The notes under the pieces: model-generated
Seen by the model: the letters and a program-made list of their open reading frames with translations, nothing else
Told to the model about the DNA's origin: nothing
Database searches by the model: none
Position numbers and translations under genes: made by a program
From: Venturia oleaginea
Taxonomy: Eukaryota; Ascomycota; Dothideomycetes; Venturiales; Venturiaceae
Length of the DNA stretch: 64,000 nt
NCBI GenBank assembly: GCA_013176395.1
Contig: JABMLP010000032.1
Span: 62,001-126,000 of the forward strand
Direction: 5' to 3'
Shown here: positions 47,377 to 59,443 of the stretch, piece by piece
Numbering within the stretch: the stretch's first letter is position 1
How the letters are laid out: each line of letters begins with the position of its first letter

Positions 47377-49660
47377 GGGAGGACTACTTCGCGATGTGAT
47401 GACTAGATTTGAAACTGAGGGGCTTCATATTAGGATGTTTCTGGAGGAGGAAAGATGGTATTTCCGAGTCGAGCTATGGAATTCCCGTCGAATATAGCGA
47501 GATGAGGCTCCGAATGGCCTACTTCGAATTGACGATTGAGGGAGAAAATTTATTAATTTTTGATACACCTTAGGACTAGGTAGGAATATTGGTAGAAAGA
47601 AGCGTCTTTTATCCTAAAGACTAATCCACTCTCAAAAACTATCAGCTGCAAAACTCATGAGATACCACATATACCCTCCCAAAATCCCAACTCCCATCAT
47701 CTCAATAATAAACTCCTCAAAAACCCACCCTACCCCAGTTTTCCTTAGCCTTTCCCAAAAAGAGTAAACTATAGACCCCCTCCCCCTCCAACGCCTACCT
47801 ATCCCCTTACAACTTCAACCCTTCAAACTCCCAAACCACCCACCTCACCCCTCTTCCCAGCCTCCCTAGCCAGAGGAATCAACTAACTGCTTCAAGTTAA
47901 TAGCTCAAATCTGCATATACACTCTCCCTACCAAGCCCCATCATCTCCAACACCCCCATCGCATCTTCCTTCGAAACAATACTCCTCTCAGCAATCCTCT
48001 CATGGATTCCGCGACGGACAATTCCAGAGTATGGACTTTCGCTTATTGTGTTTTGAGGATTGGGATGTTATGTATTTTCGAAAGGATATCTATGAAAGTC
48101 TATAATAAGGTCTTTAGAACTTTATAGACGGTTACTTACTTTCGTTTGCCGGGTTCGGCGGGTAGGATGATTTTGGTAGGGAATATCATATTTACTCTTT
48201 GCTTAGTCGTGGGCGTAGTCTACAGGTAAGATCTGAGGAATTAGTTTTGTTGTTTATGCAGCTCATGGATTTGTAGCGGAGATAGCTATCTAGTTCTTTC
48301 GGGATGGAATGTTGTGCGCGTAGATGAGGGATAGCGCGATAACGGCGAATCTGGTTAGTCTCACAACTTGCATCGGATCCAGCGGGATGTTTTCAGGCTT
48401 TAGTAATGCCGTTCTCGATTCTATCATCCATTTTTGAACATCCATTTCGAAGCCGGTGTTTTCAAATGTTTTTTGACTTGGCTTATTATTGATGGAAGAA
48501 AAAACGTCTTCGTATCTGGATATTCCGGCATGGTATCACCGAACAGACGGAACGAGCCAATGTCCAAATAGTTTGTGGATGGGTTCATAGCGGTGAGGCA
48601 TAATCCCAGTGAACCTTCAAAAGAGACGATGTCGTACACCTCTTCCACGTCTGCGGATAAGACCTCACCTTTATGGAAGCCGGCATCGCCTTGGATTTTA
48701 CTACTTCAGCGGGCTGGGCTGTGTTCTCTTCATTGTTAGATATAAGAAGGTTATTTGGTGCTGCGAGAATAGGAGAAGTTGTGCGTGGATTTCCCATTGG
48801 GATGAAAAGTATTTAGATAACAAAGTTGGGTCGATTTGCGAGGGATTTGGGGGTTGGAGTGTGTTATGGTCGTGAGTTGTAAACGGCAGCTATTGTTGGT
48901 ACTTTCGATACAACAGAAATATGGAGTGAAATATTACCTTAAGCAATATTGCTGAGATATGTTTGGGTACTAGAGGATTGTCAGAGCTATAAGCGTTTTC
49001 GTGAATGGTTTCGAGCACAAGGAGATGTGGAAGGGGAATAAAGACTTCTTCTGCGCGGTTGCGAACGATAATAGGGGAAGAGGGAAGAAAGAAACGATCT
49101 GGCGGTCAATATACGACTTTCATTCTCAATGTGCGTAGGATCCGACTTCGAGTCACGACAGATTGGCAGATTGCCACCTTGAATGCATAAAAGTTACCAC
49201 CGTTCAGCGTATGGAGAGTCGTGCAACGATTTAGGACGCGCCACCATCCCCGATTTTTCGTGGCATGTAAGCCTATGCATTGTCAGCAGCCTCATGCAGT
49301 ATCAGGATAGCCTTCTTACTTTTTCGATAAACCGGAGTACCCTCCCTCCTTTTCCTGCAACGATCTCATTGGTGATTGTATATCCGTTCCAGCAACTCAT
49401 TTCGATCACTAATCTTTCCTTCCAGGCCAATCTTCCACGATCGTTTACCGTCAACCCAGAGCACCATTATTGTAAGGCGTAACGTGGTTTCTCCCCATTT
49501 TGTTCCTCTCCTCATGATCGCTTCACCTTTAAGTTAGCTGCGCATGAAATCTTGAGTGAGGATGATTTTTTCGTGTTAGCAAAATGTCAACGTCGCCATG
49601 AACATCAACTCGAACAGAAGAATCAGATAGTGATATAAATCTAGCTGAAAATCCCAGAAT
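47377..49660. other. Gene-poor, with a C-rich block
   Basis: 47640-47960 is unusually rich in C on the + strand, with runs such as 'cccaccctacccc' and 'ccccctccccctcc'. The remaining frames (for example 48609-48875, 48424-48648 minus, 49183-49482) show no domain. Confidence 0.35.
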
Positions 49661-51162
49661 CTACAACAACTTGCCGCCAGTTCCATTCGGGTCTGGAGAG
49701 AACGTCGCACTGAAAAGACCCATCACTTCCGCCATGGCCCCTATTGACAGTTAGAATTTATGAGTTAAATCTTATATAATAAAGACGGAATAACTTACCA
49801 TCGTCGACCGCATGCTTACGAGCCGGGTGAGCTTCAAAATCATACCGCGCTTCAATCTCTATTTGGTCGCCCTTCTTGAGTTTGACCGGATCAGTGCATT
49901 CGTCCATATAACTGAGCGTCTCCCAGACTTGACCTGTAAAGTGTGTGAGAAGGAATTGTATGTGGTGTCATTATTGAAGAACATACCATCATCTCCTTTC
50001 CGGACTTGAGATCCCCCGCCGTAATTGGCCTTTGATTCGCAGGCAACTTTGCCGTTGATCCTCATGACGATAACATCGCCGCCCTTTCATGCTGTCAGTA
50101 AGAGGGTTGCCCACGATGAAGCAAAACATACATCGTGTAAATGACCACTCTTGTGGATCAGCCATCCATCTTCCATGACAGTCATAGGCCTGCTGATGGT
50201 CGAGAACTTCTTCTGCGTGGAGCTGTGTGGCTGCCACATCTGCTTCAAGGCGGCACCGCCGCACATTCCGACGTCAAGGACGGTGGATGTATGCATCAAG
50301 CATGCCTGGTGACTTTCCAGGTACATACTCGATGTCTATGACGGAGTAAAGGAACGTGCTGGCATTCTTGTAATTTATGATCTCACCCATGATTATCGCC
50401 TGTATTTGGTGAGTTTGGATTCAGAGGTGTAGCTTCCAACACATACCCTGTCAGTCTTTGGTAGCCAGAAGCCACTGTTGAATGTACCATCAGCATCGCT
50501 ATAGAGTTTGCTGGCCCTGTCCTCGCTCTGCGCAGCATTAGCATGAATTTCAGAAACGATGAAAGATACGACCTACCGTTCCACTAAAAATGGTCATCGG
50601 TATCGACTTCGGGGTCATCGCTGTCTGAAGCGCTGATGCATTACTACAAGTTGTGACAACTGGAGAGCTTTTCGACTGGTCGAAGAAGACGACATGATGA
50701 TTGTAAATTCCGGCACCAATGTCGGCCGGAGTACCGTCCAAAAGCTCAAGGCTTGTGTTTGTCTTCAGGATGGTAATATCAGAAGGAATGCCCTTGGCAA
50801 TCTTGGACCAAGTCGTGCTTCCAGGGTCCAATCTCAGTACTGACCAGAATTAGCTACACCAACGGCAAAGTGACTGGTCATGGAACTCACAATTGCCAGA
50901 ATTCTTCGCCGCTGAAGCACCGAGGATCTCGAATGGCCCGTAGTAAATACGAACTCTCTTGGCACCTTCTCTCTTCAATGTCGCAGGGAGTTCGACCGTT
51001 TTGTTTGGGCTGATATCCGACATCATCGATGTCACCAGGTCACCAAGCTGCCTCGTCTCTGTTCGATTCTTAGCTTTGTTATTTTGAGTTAACATTACGA
51101 CACCTACCCAAAGGAGCTGCCGAGACAAGTGCTGAGAGGAAGAGTACTTTAAGGCACAACAT
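49661..51162 (-). CDS. SURNod19-like secreted protein, eight exons, one frameshift
   Basis: Matches my knowledge of the 'stress up-regulated Nod19' family found in plants and fungi; biochemical role unknown. Exons on minus (approximate to 2 bp): 51162-51108, 51058-50891, 50839-50577, 50527-50447, 50399-50130, 50083-49987, 49933-49799 and 49740-49661, all GT-AG. The first exon is a signal peptide (LCLKVLFLSALVSAAP). Family-like segments follow: RIYYGPFEI, a DPGSTTW segment, GAGIYNHHVVFF, the FWLPKTDR/MGEIINYKNAST region, IEYVPGK, then HLHD-GGDVIV rebuilt across intron 5 and the C-terminal METLSYMDEC-like block. In exon 5, near 50290, the frame slips by one base between the IEYVPGK segment and the TVLDVG segment. 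Otherwise intact, so it may be a fresh pseudogene or a sequence error. Confidence 0.7.
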
Positions 51163-52858
51163 ATTGGTGAGATATCTGACGATACACGAACTTGCAATTC
51201 AAGATGGAGAGCGAACATCTCATTCAAATATGATTCACATATCGAAAATCAGGCCCTTGTGGCGATTGAAGCTTCGCGGAGCTGAGCTCCTGAGTCGTTT
51301 CAAGAAGATGGTATAGAAAAACTAGCTCTATACGAGTCAGCCTACTGAAGCGCGGAGCAACCACCAGAAGAAAGTGAATGGATGCAAGAGCCCTAAAAAC
51401 GAACATGACATTTGGAGTGCTAGCTTGATCAGTATAAGTTAGATCCGACCATTACGGCTATAAAGAGCGAAAGGATTCTCCTTAGCGCACCCTAGCAATT
51501 GTATGAAGAGCACAATCGAGGGCAAATGACTGCATAAAAACAAAGCAAGAGAGCTAGAATGTCTAGAAAGCATATATTCCACGGATCAGGAGAGGCGCTT
51601 GCCAGATGGTTCGCGTCATTATTGTTTGCGCTGTTATCTTTTCGCTCTTCCACCGTTCACCTTAATTGATGAGCGGTATCTAGACCAAGACTCAAGTTTA
51701 ATATGGTGTCGCAGGTTCTGTAGAGACGGGTCGTGGATTCGATGGCACGAAAAGGTAGCAGTCAAGTCGAAACTTAGTATTTGTCGACTTCAGAGAAGAC
51801 AGATTACAGTGGCTTTCGCGGCGAGATTGACTTCAATAGTGCGAGAAGACGCGTCGGCATTAACAATGTAGTAATATGGATGCGAATTGCTGGACATCAA
51901 ATGAAGTCGAGGTCGAGGTTGGGGTTGAGGATGATAGTTGAAGTTGTTGTAGATGCGCCCTACAGGAGTTCGGCGGTCGGTCAGCAGGGTCTCATATGCC
52001 GAGTCAGCTCCCGATGATTTACGCGAGTCAGCTCCTGATGATTTTGTGTCACCACCATTGTCTTGTATCCAACAATCAATATCAGTTTATACGGGAACGA
52101 ACACTATGGTACACATCCATCCATGGGTGAATCTTGTCTTTGGCTTATTACACTTTAGATTATTGTCGAATTTACCTCCGACTTCAAGGAAAGCAAATAC
52201 GTTGTTGCCCTAGCCCGCTTGCCTCAACAGTATTTCGGGGCTACTACTCATACTTGCGCCATTTCTGGTGCAGCAGCCCTTGGAACGGAGGGCGAGAAGA
52301 CAGAAGGCGCATTCAATGATAGAACGGCAGTACCAGCGCGTTGTTCAAGACGAGCGACAGCTTCGGTCAGGGCTTGCAGCTTGTCGTTGGAATTCTTTCA
52401 TGGAGTTGTTAATATCACCAATCTTCTGACATTTACGATTTCGCAGTTCTCTACATGCGAAGCTCATTGCTGCGAGTTCCATGAAACTGTAATGTGACGT
52501 TGACTAGAACGGGACAGAAATGGGTAATCAACATACGTAATTGTGAGCAGAGATAATCTGCCGATTCTTGTTGAGATGCAGTGATGGAGAGGTTGTTTGT
52601 TTGTGCTCGGCGCTCTCTCGGATCTCGCCAACTCCGAAGTCCGATCCGACGATCGGCTAGTATTTTTCGTCCAACGTCAGAGTGAAGGCTCCGGTCACTA
52701 TGACCAGTCCTTGTTTGATCTCTAACCAGCCGCTTGAAAAGCTGCGACCGCATAAGGAATATCCAGTCGGTATAGGTATTTCATTCAGGGCGAGATGTAA
52801 CTTCAGCCAAAAATCGAGCCTCATTCTCATTCCTGCTTCTTCCATACTTCCGTGATTC
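51163..52858. other. Intergenic
   Basis: A short duplication 'gagtcagctccygatgatttacgcgagtcagctcctgatgatttt' lies near 51999-52042. No supported gene. Confidence 0.35.
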
Positions 52859-53362
52859 TTGACCAAACAATGTCTCACAGTACCCTGTTCACATCCAAGA
52901 CATCGAATGATTCGAATCCTCAGCCATTTCGCCAGTCGCACTCCGAGCCATCTCTTCCCCGACTTCCTCGCCATACTCTCAAGAAAAAATTCAAAAATGC
53001 TCACACTACTCTTCCACCTCCTCATTCAGCACCTCGCCTTCCTCGCCCTCCTTTTGTCCTCCCAATTCTGGACGTCTCTAGCAACCTACCACGAAGACGC
53101 AACAAAGGCTACAACTCGAAAATGGCAACAGCTCCAGCTTGCCGTACAAATTCAAATGCCTCCTACAGGTATTGTTATGACGGGAGAGGAATCAGATGGA
53201 GATGAGTACGAACAGTGGGTTGACGATGAGATCATACGATTTCAATGTGTTTTGAGGGAGATCGAGACAGTAGAAGATGAGTTGAGAGGAATGAAGGATA
53301 TGGCTTTACTTGTTGGAAGGACGAGGAGATGGATTGAGGGGATTTGGGAGGAGTTGCTTTGA
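52859..53362 (+). CDS. Hypothetical small protein with one membrane helix
   Basis: 167 codons. A hydrophobic helix lies at about residues 48-72 (LTLLFHLLIQHLAFLALLLSSQFW). After it come a segment with Thr/Lys/Glu and an acidic/amphipathic C-terminus (DDEIIRFQCVLREIETVEDEL, RTRRWIEGIWEELL) that reads like real coding sequence. The first about 45 residues overlap another open frame and may not be translated; the Met at residue 47 is an alternative start. No family recognised. Confidence 0.4.
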   Translation: MTKQCLTVPCSHPRHRMIRILSHFASRTPSHLFPDFLAILSRKNSKMLTLLFHLLIQHLAFLALLLSSQFWTSLATYHEDATKATTRKWQQLQLAVQIQMPPTGIVMTGEESDGDEYEQWVDDEIIRFQCVLREIETVEDELRGMKDMALLVGRTRRWIEGIWEELL

Positions 53363-54081
53363 GATGGAGATGGTGCTCCACCGAATTATGCCTGTCGATG
53401 CCGTTCGAGTAGAAGTCGATCTTTCTCCAGTTCACGCAACCACGACTACCCATCTCTCAGAGGCAACGAAGACATTCACACAAATCTTCAATAAAAAGAA
53501 TTTTCTGTACATCCAGTAACGGTTCATGATACAACCCTGCCTTGACCACGCACTTTCCATCGACGTCTTCGAAAGTCACGTGTACAGCTATTTGATCTCC
53601 GAGTCGTGATTCGCGAAGTAAGCATCGCGTCCCTTACCCTATCTGGTTCTCGGCCTCGATACTTCTTTAGGGTGGACAAGCAGGGTAGGGCCCTTGTATA
53701 ATTTAGATCGATAAGTTAGTTCCAAGTTTCTGATTGGTATCGATTGGCTGGTAAGCTGATGGATAAGATCTGAAGCTACTGATTGGCGAATCAACCCTAC
53801 TATCGGGCTGTTTTCATTCGTTGTTGAAACCAGCCCAGGGCGCGCTAGGCGATCTACAATACTCAGGGGAGTCAAGGCACCTTGAAGATAAGGTTGACAG
53901 CGGCCCGACGGTTATGCAGCGCTAAAACTCAACAAAACAGATCTCTGCACCCGTAGTGACCCATACCACCTTCAATCGCTATTGGCACCATTCGAGCTCA
54001 ATCCTAAAGACGTGAGATGCCATATCACGTTGCGACAACTCCACCGCCCACGCAGACTTGTGCTGGGCCGGAGACATCAGC
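53363..54081. other. Intergenic, transporter promoter region
   Basis: No gene seen; the promoter of the transporter gene should lie in its last part. Confidence 0.4.
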
Positions 54082-55553
54082 ATGCGCGACTCCATGAAGT
54101 TCTCCACGTTTCGAGAGTCTACCAAGGACCCGGAGGAATCAACCGCGCTTCGACGACAATCGGCCGACTCCTTTAGCCATCTAGGAGACGATGGAGACGA
54201 TGGAGACGATGGAGACGATGGAGACGATGGAGACGACCTTTCTGATGCCTCTGTCTTGCATGCATCAGGACAGTCCGATGTCATGGTCGATGGAGGAAGA
54301 GAAGCGTGGATGATAGTCTTTGCCGCTTGGCTTATTGATTTCATGACTTCTGGTGAGCGCTTTCGTAAGCCGCAATTGCCCATTACTAACTGTATGTAGG
54401 AGTCTGGGTTACCTTTGGCCTCTTCCAGACACACTATCTTACGCATCCACTCTTCAGAGACGCCCCCAAGAGCATTCCTACCATCGGCACCTTACTAAGC
54501 GGCATCTCATGGCTTGCTTCACCTCTTACAAACGCCCTCGTCCTGCGCTATATCGCTCAACGGAAGCAGATGCTATGGATTGGATGGCTGATGTGTCCTT
54601 TGGGGCTTGTCGCAGCATCCTTTGCGACACAGGTCTGGCATTTGCAACTGTTTCAGGGCATAGTCTACGGCGCCGCGTGGGTGATATATTGGAGCCCGTT
54701 ACTGGTTATGGTGAATGAATGGTGGGTGAAGAATCGAGGTCTAGCATACGGAGTGTGGTTCACAGCAAGCAATGCAAGTGGTTTGGTCATGCCTTTCATC
54801 GTGCAGAAGCTTTTGGACAGATACGGTTTCCGTGTCACACTTCGTGTGCTTGCGCTGGCATCTACTCTCATTGCAGGACCCGCAGTCGCTATGATATACC
54901 CTCGAAGAACTCACACCACTTCTATGCCGTCCACCCGCTCCTCTCCCAGCTCAATGATCATACCCGCCAGACATATCCTCACAAACCTACACTTCGCTGC
55001 GTTGAGCGCAGCGAGTATACTACAATCTCTCGCTCTGCTGGTCCCACTCCTCTTCCTCCCCTCCTTTGCAACTTCAATGTCCCTCCCAGCCGCCGCCGGA
55101 TCACAGCTCCTCGCTCTCACGTCAATCGCGACAATAGGAGGACAAATGGTTTTCGGCAGATTCAGCGACATCTTACATCCATACATTCTCTCCTTATCCA
55201 CAACATTCATCTGCAGCGTCGCAGCTTTCGCCGCCCGTGACGCAACCGGATTCGTGGGCCTCGCCATATTCGCAGTGGTTTGGGGCATTTTCGCTGCCCC
55301 CTATGATGTTCTCTTTGCGCGGATGTGCGCTGTCCTCACGACAGACGCGGATGAGGCATTGGTGCTTTATGGATACCTCTCTCTTGAGCGTGGAATGGGT
55401 GTGCTCGCTCAGGGATGGATTGGTGTGAACATGGTTGGTCGTGAAGACGAGGGGTTTGGCAGATATGGGCGCTTGCTTGGGTTCTGTGGGGTGTGTATGC
55501 TTCTTAGTTCCCTTTGTGGGGCCGGTTGGTTTTGGCCTGGACGAGGGAGGTGA
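54082..55553 (+). CDS. MFS transporter, monocarboxylate-porter-like
   Basis: Exons 54082-54352 and 54400-55553 (47-bp intron with CTAAC branch site) give 474 aa, a normal length. The N-terminal cytoplasmic tail holds a Gly-Asp-Asp repeat, then the first membrane helix (AWMIVFAAWLIDFMTSG) continues across the intron into VWVTFGLFQTHY. This start of helix 1 plus 'D-S/T..W.V' character is typical of fungal monocarboxylate/riboflavin-like porters (MCT family). About 11-12 hydrophobic segments follow, with the charged central loop near 54900-54960 and a GRFSDIL motif at the loop between helices 8 and 9. The substrate cannot be told. An upstream in-frame Met at 54058 is possible. Confidence 0.88.
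54184..54237 (+). repeat. In-frame 9-bp minisatellite in the transporter
   Basis: Six near-perfect tandem copies of ggagacgat encode repeated Gly-Asp-Asp in the cytoplasmic N-terminus. A 9-bp unit keeps the frame, so copy number can vary without breaking the gene. Confidence 0.95.
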
Positions 55554-56016
55554 TTTGTTGGGCGTGATCGACTGACATCATACCTTCTTTCATCTTATGA
55601 TCAAGTTTTGATCTCGATCGGGTTTCCAATTTGGATTCGACTTCGATGTCTTCCTGGTGATTCCCAAAACTCAATTTTTAGAAGCTCGGCTCTAGTTGTT
55701 CTTTATATTCAGACCAATAAACATCTCGTCTTCTAGATCTCTCAAATCTCCATTATTTTCTCTCCCGTCGTCATCTAAGCTCATTCGTTGTGCATCAAGA
55801 AACGACGCGAGATGGACGCCACGATCTTCAGCGGTCCCAAGTAGAACTCTCGCAGCCAGAGATTACGACCGTTTCGCGTATAGATCTTGTTGGACGATAA
55901 GTTTAGGATAATCTTGTTGGATATAGGTAGGATGGATCTAACTATCTATAGAACTATCTTTTCTCTATTTCAATATCCTACCTACGTTTGAAATCATATA
56001 CGGATATACCCTCTTA
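55554..56016. other. Flank between transporter and CACTA element
   Basis: Near 55916-55990, 'ggataggtaggat' and 'atcctacctacgt' are partly inverted, and the region reads like an LTR fragment, but I cannot delimit it. Confidence 0.35.
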
Positions 56017-56193
56017 CACTACGGTCACAAACACATTGTAAACGCCAAAATCACGGAAAATACAACCAAATCACCGTTTTTTACGGGATTTCTCTCAGGA
56101 ATTCTCATTGTACTCAAAAAAAAGTTCATAAACAATCTAGCATTCAGTCTATTGTAAATTTCAGCGTTTTTTTTTGGTTTTTGGCGGGGAGAT

Positions 56194-56207
56194 CCCCCCC
56201 CCCCCCC
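56194..56207. repeat. Poly-C tract
   Basis: Fourteen consecutive C residues inside the left subterminal region of the CACTA element, shortly after a T10-type run. Confidence 0.9.
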
Positions 56208-56334
56208 AAAGTCACGTGCACTGCATCGCCGCATCGCCGCAAAAACAACAACAAATCTAGCTCTATCACCAGATTAACTATATAATTACAGCGACATAGG
56301 CAGATAGCCTCCAATCCAGGCCCTAAACTGGGGG

Positions 56335-57591
56335 CTATGCATCCTCCGCGTCCAGGGTCTTTGCCCCAATGAAGCACTCGTACGTGCAGACTCTTCCAAA
56401 TGCCATCTTCTTGTTAGATACCGTGGAAGCGATGATATACCATGACTCTGATTCTTCGTCGATTTCGGGTAATTGGCCACTCAGTGACTTGAACCAACTG
56501 CTTCCTTTCTGACGTACCAGGGCTGCATCTTGCTGTGTCTCCTTTTTCAATGCAAGAGCTTGTTTGGCCAAAGAATCTTTCTTTTCAGCTCTCTTTCTCT
56601 CGTTATTATCGTTAACATCCACCACAATTGACGTTTTTTGAAAGCTTCTTTTAGCACTCGGGGCCAATATAAGAGTAGGGTCTTGAGGGTCTCGTTCCTT
56701 GCGCTTTTTCGAGGCTATCTGAGTAGATTGTAGAGTAGAATCTAGCGCTTCAAGGTCGCCATCAATCTCGTCAATTCGAGCGCCGTAGTCATCGCGTTGG
56801 TCATCGCTATAGACGCTAATATCATCATCGATATTGATCTGATCCTGAGAATCCTCGAAATCGGCGGCCTCATCGTCGTATGTATATGGCAAAGATGGCT
56901 CGGCAGAAACCGACCTCGAATAGATACCAGGTGTAGCAAGCACCTCGGCGACATGAGAGGACTGTTTTGATGGCTTTGAAGGTGTAAAATCGATCATTCT
57001 GGCACCCTCGGTGTCTTGACTTGCTAATGAAGTTGGTGTAGATATCGGTGTAGATTTCAACTTTGCCCTGCCATTTTTTCGAGGAACCTTTGGTGTCATT
57101 ATAACCTTTCTTCGTCGGTACTCTTCGGTACGAATATAGTCCAACTTGATCTTTAGTAACGCTGCGGAGGGCCAATAGCCTACGTATCTGGATAGAGTAG
57201 GACTTTCGGTATAGAGGGCGGTGAACAGATTCTGACGATCTGTATGACTCTGAGATTTAAAAGGCTTGGTTTGCTTAACGGATTAAAACGTGTACTAAAA
57301 GAGAGAGATAAGTAGCTTTCTTTGATGAGATATTGAGTAGTTACTAACGCTTCAAGATTCAGTCCCATCACCATTGCGAATCGGAACCGACTCCTTTTGA
57401 CTATAAGATCTCGCGATATTGAGTGACTTCGCTACCGCAGATTTATGGTCTGCAATCAGCTCCTTGCGAATATTCTCCGGGTAGTTCCGCACGGCCAGAT
57501 TAATGGTGACGAGGATGTCTGCCAAGGTGGTGATCTCGGTATCAAGAGGTTGCTCAATCGGGCGTTCACTCAAAGCTGTTTTTGGCGCCAT
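56335..57591 (-). CDS. CACTA element accessory protein, unknown function
   Basis: Exons 57591-57372 and 57239-56335 with a 132-bp GT-AG intron; the join completes an Asp codon and gives an uninterrupted 374 aa. The N-terminus (MAPKTALSERPIE...) is followed by a helical segment (EITTLADILVTINLAVRNYP). The middle is Lys/Arg- and Ser/Thr-rich with a PKVPRKNGRAKLK basic stretch. Then come an acidic region (QINIDDDISVYSDDQRDDYG) and a Lys-rich coiled coil (NNERKRAEKKDSLAKQALAL). The C-terminus has SSWFKSLSGQLPEIDEESES. No known domain. Its position inside the terminal repeats, divergent from the transposase, parallels TnpA-type partners of plant CACTA elements, so DNA binding at the subterminal repeats is a reasonable guess. 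The clean spliced frame suggests it was recently functional. Confidence 0.65.
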
Positions 57592-57840
57592 TATAAGTCT
57601 TTGAAAGGTTGTAATCGTGAAGGTAGAATTATCTACAGCTAGATTCTCCTATTATACACCTCAACCCCACCTTAGCATGACACCTAGACCGTTTCATACA
57701 CCAACAATAACGATATGTCCGAATCAGTAGCCGTTTCAAACGTCTCGAGTCAATCCGGAGGTGGATTCTGCGGCCGGTAGCCTCAGAATCTCACACCTCT
57801 ATTGTGACTCGAACACATCACTCTCGCTGGCATACCAAAA

Positions 57841-59443
57841 ATGGCTGTATTCTGCTTTTTTGAACGAGATCTCGGCGAATCTATACATCGATGTTCTATC
57901 CGGACTCGTACAAGACATCGTGAGGCTTGGATACGACGTCAAAACCTCAATCTTCCTACCTATAACGCTGCAGATGAGCCCGCCGGCATCGAGACCGATG
58001 ACGAGATAGTCGATGATGAGTCTCACACCCCGCCAAGCCCTCAGAATGAGCAGAATGAGCCACTAGATTACGATTCTGATATCGATATTGGTGATGGAAT
58101 GGACTTTGAGCGAAGTAAGTTAAAGTTAACTTTGAGATAAATAGGAACCTTCAGCGATTGAGCAACTTCAATTCTTTTCGAGGACGATATAACCTCATTC
58201 TACACTAATTTTAATCCCTGTAACGTCCTCTTAGCAGAATTGGCCTTTCATTTACGCTGGAGGTCCCCAAGTTAACATAAAGCTAACTTTCTTTAAGTAC
58301 GTCAACTCTCCGACGCCCAATTACGGTATCTACAACTCTCTGAATGGGTTGATTACCATGTCAGCCGAGAACAATACAATATGCTACGCTATATCGTCGA
58401 GGATGGGTGGTCTACACAGTTGCCAGATCTACGCCGCCGCGGCGATGTTCTTACGGCACTGACGAGGCTCGAGGGTAGAACCTTTAATTGCTGTATCAAG
58501 AGTTGTATTGCATACACTGGCGATTACGCTAATCTAGAGGGTTGCAGTAGTTGTAACGAACCTCGTTATTACTATAGCACTCGCCGTGCACGAAAAACCT
58601 TCCTATATATCCCTCTTATACCTCGCCTCAGGTATCAATTCCAATCGGCTATACGAGCAGAGACCCTCCAAAAACACCACCAAAAGTACTGGATCAACCC
58701 TATTGACCAGTTACCATTAGTCTATGATGACTGGTGGTCCGGCGAAAGGTACCGAGATCTCAGAAAAGAAGGCTATTTCAAGCGACCAACTGACATCGCT
58801 TTTGCACTACATTATGATGGCGTTCAAGCTATCAAATCGGGCAATCACTCGGTCAGCCCAGTCATCCTCGTCAACTATAATCTACCACCATCGATTCGCT
58901 ATAAGAAGGGTAATATATTACTCTCTCTCGTCATTCCAGGGCCCAACAAACATGAGGATATTGACAGCTATCTAAGGCCTCTCGTTGACGAGCTCAAACT
59001 TCTCAAAACTGGGGTCAAGGCACACAATAAATACCGTGGTAGAGAGTTCACGATGCGAGCGAATGTGGTGTTGGTTTGTGGTAAGTCCCTCTCTATTTCA
59101 ATATATGGTCATTCGGTTACCGGAGACATCTATAATAATATTTATTTCAACTTCATTCAATAGTCTAGATACTTTTTTTAGCTAACTAACCTACCATATA
59201 GGTGATGGCCCTGCAGTATCTGAGCTCTGCGGAATGAAGCACCCCGGTAATGCAAACTCTCAAAAGACGTCTCAATTGGCTCAATCTCGTCACAATACGT
59301 CACTGACCTCAATCGCAGGGACCACTATGTCTGCTACCGCACTGCAGCCAATCCACGCTGCAATTTCGGCTCAATATCAACATTTTTCATGGTCAGATCT
59401 CGTCAATTTGCGCTCATTACACGGTGGAAGAACCCTCAATTGA
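57841..59443 (+). CDS. Truncated tnp2-type (CACTA) transposase
   Basis: Exons 57841-58114, 58298-59080 and 59202-59443 are all GT-AG and in frame, giving 432 aa. The N-terminus has a Cys/His cluster that could be a zinc finger (FCFFERDL..., HRCS, RHREAW), followed by an acidic stretch. The tnp2 core is clear: CSSCNEPRYY, TFLYIPLIPRL, an LRKEGYF block, ALHYDGVQ with a likely catalytic Asp, PVILVNYNLPPSIRYK, then PGPNKHEDIDSYLRPLVDEL, and after intron 2 GDGPAVSELCGMKHP. Full transposases of this family run to roughly double this length. After that motif the sequence turns into unrelated Ser/Thr-rich residues and stops, so the second half, with the remaining catalytic residue, is missing. A separate 79-codon frame follows at 59389-59625. 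Probably non-autonomous, although the remaining frame is clean. Confidence 0.75.
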
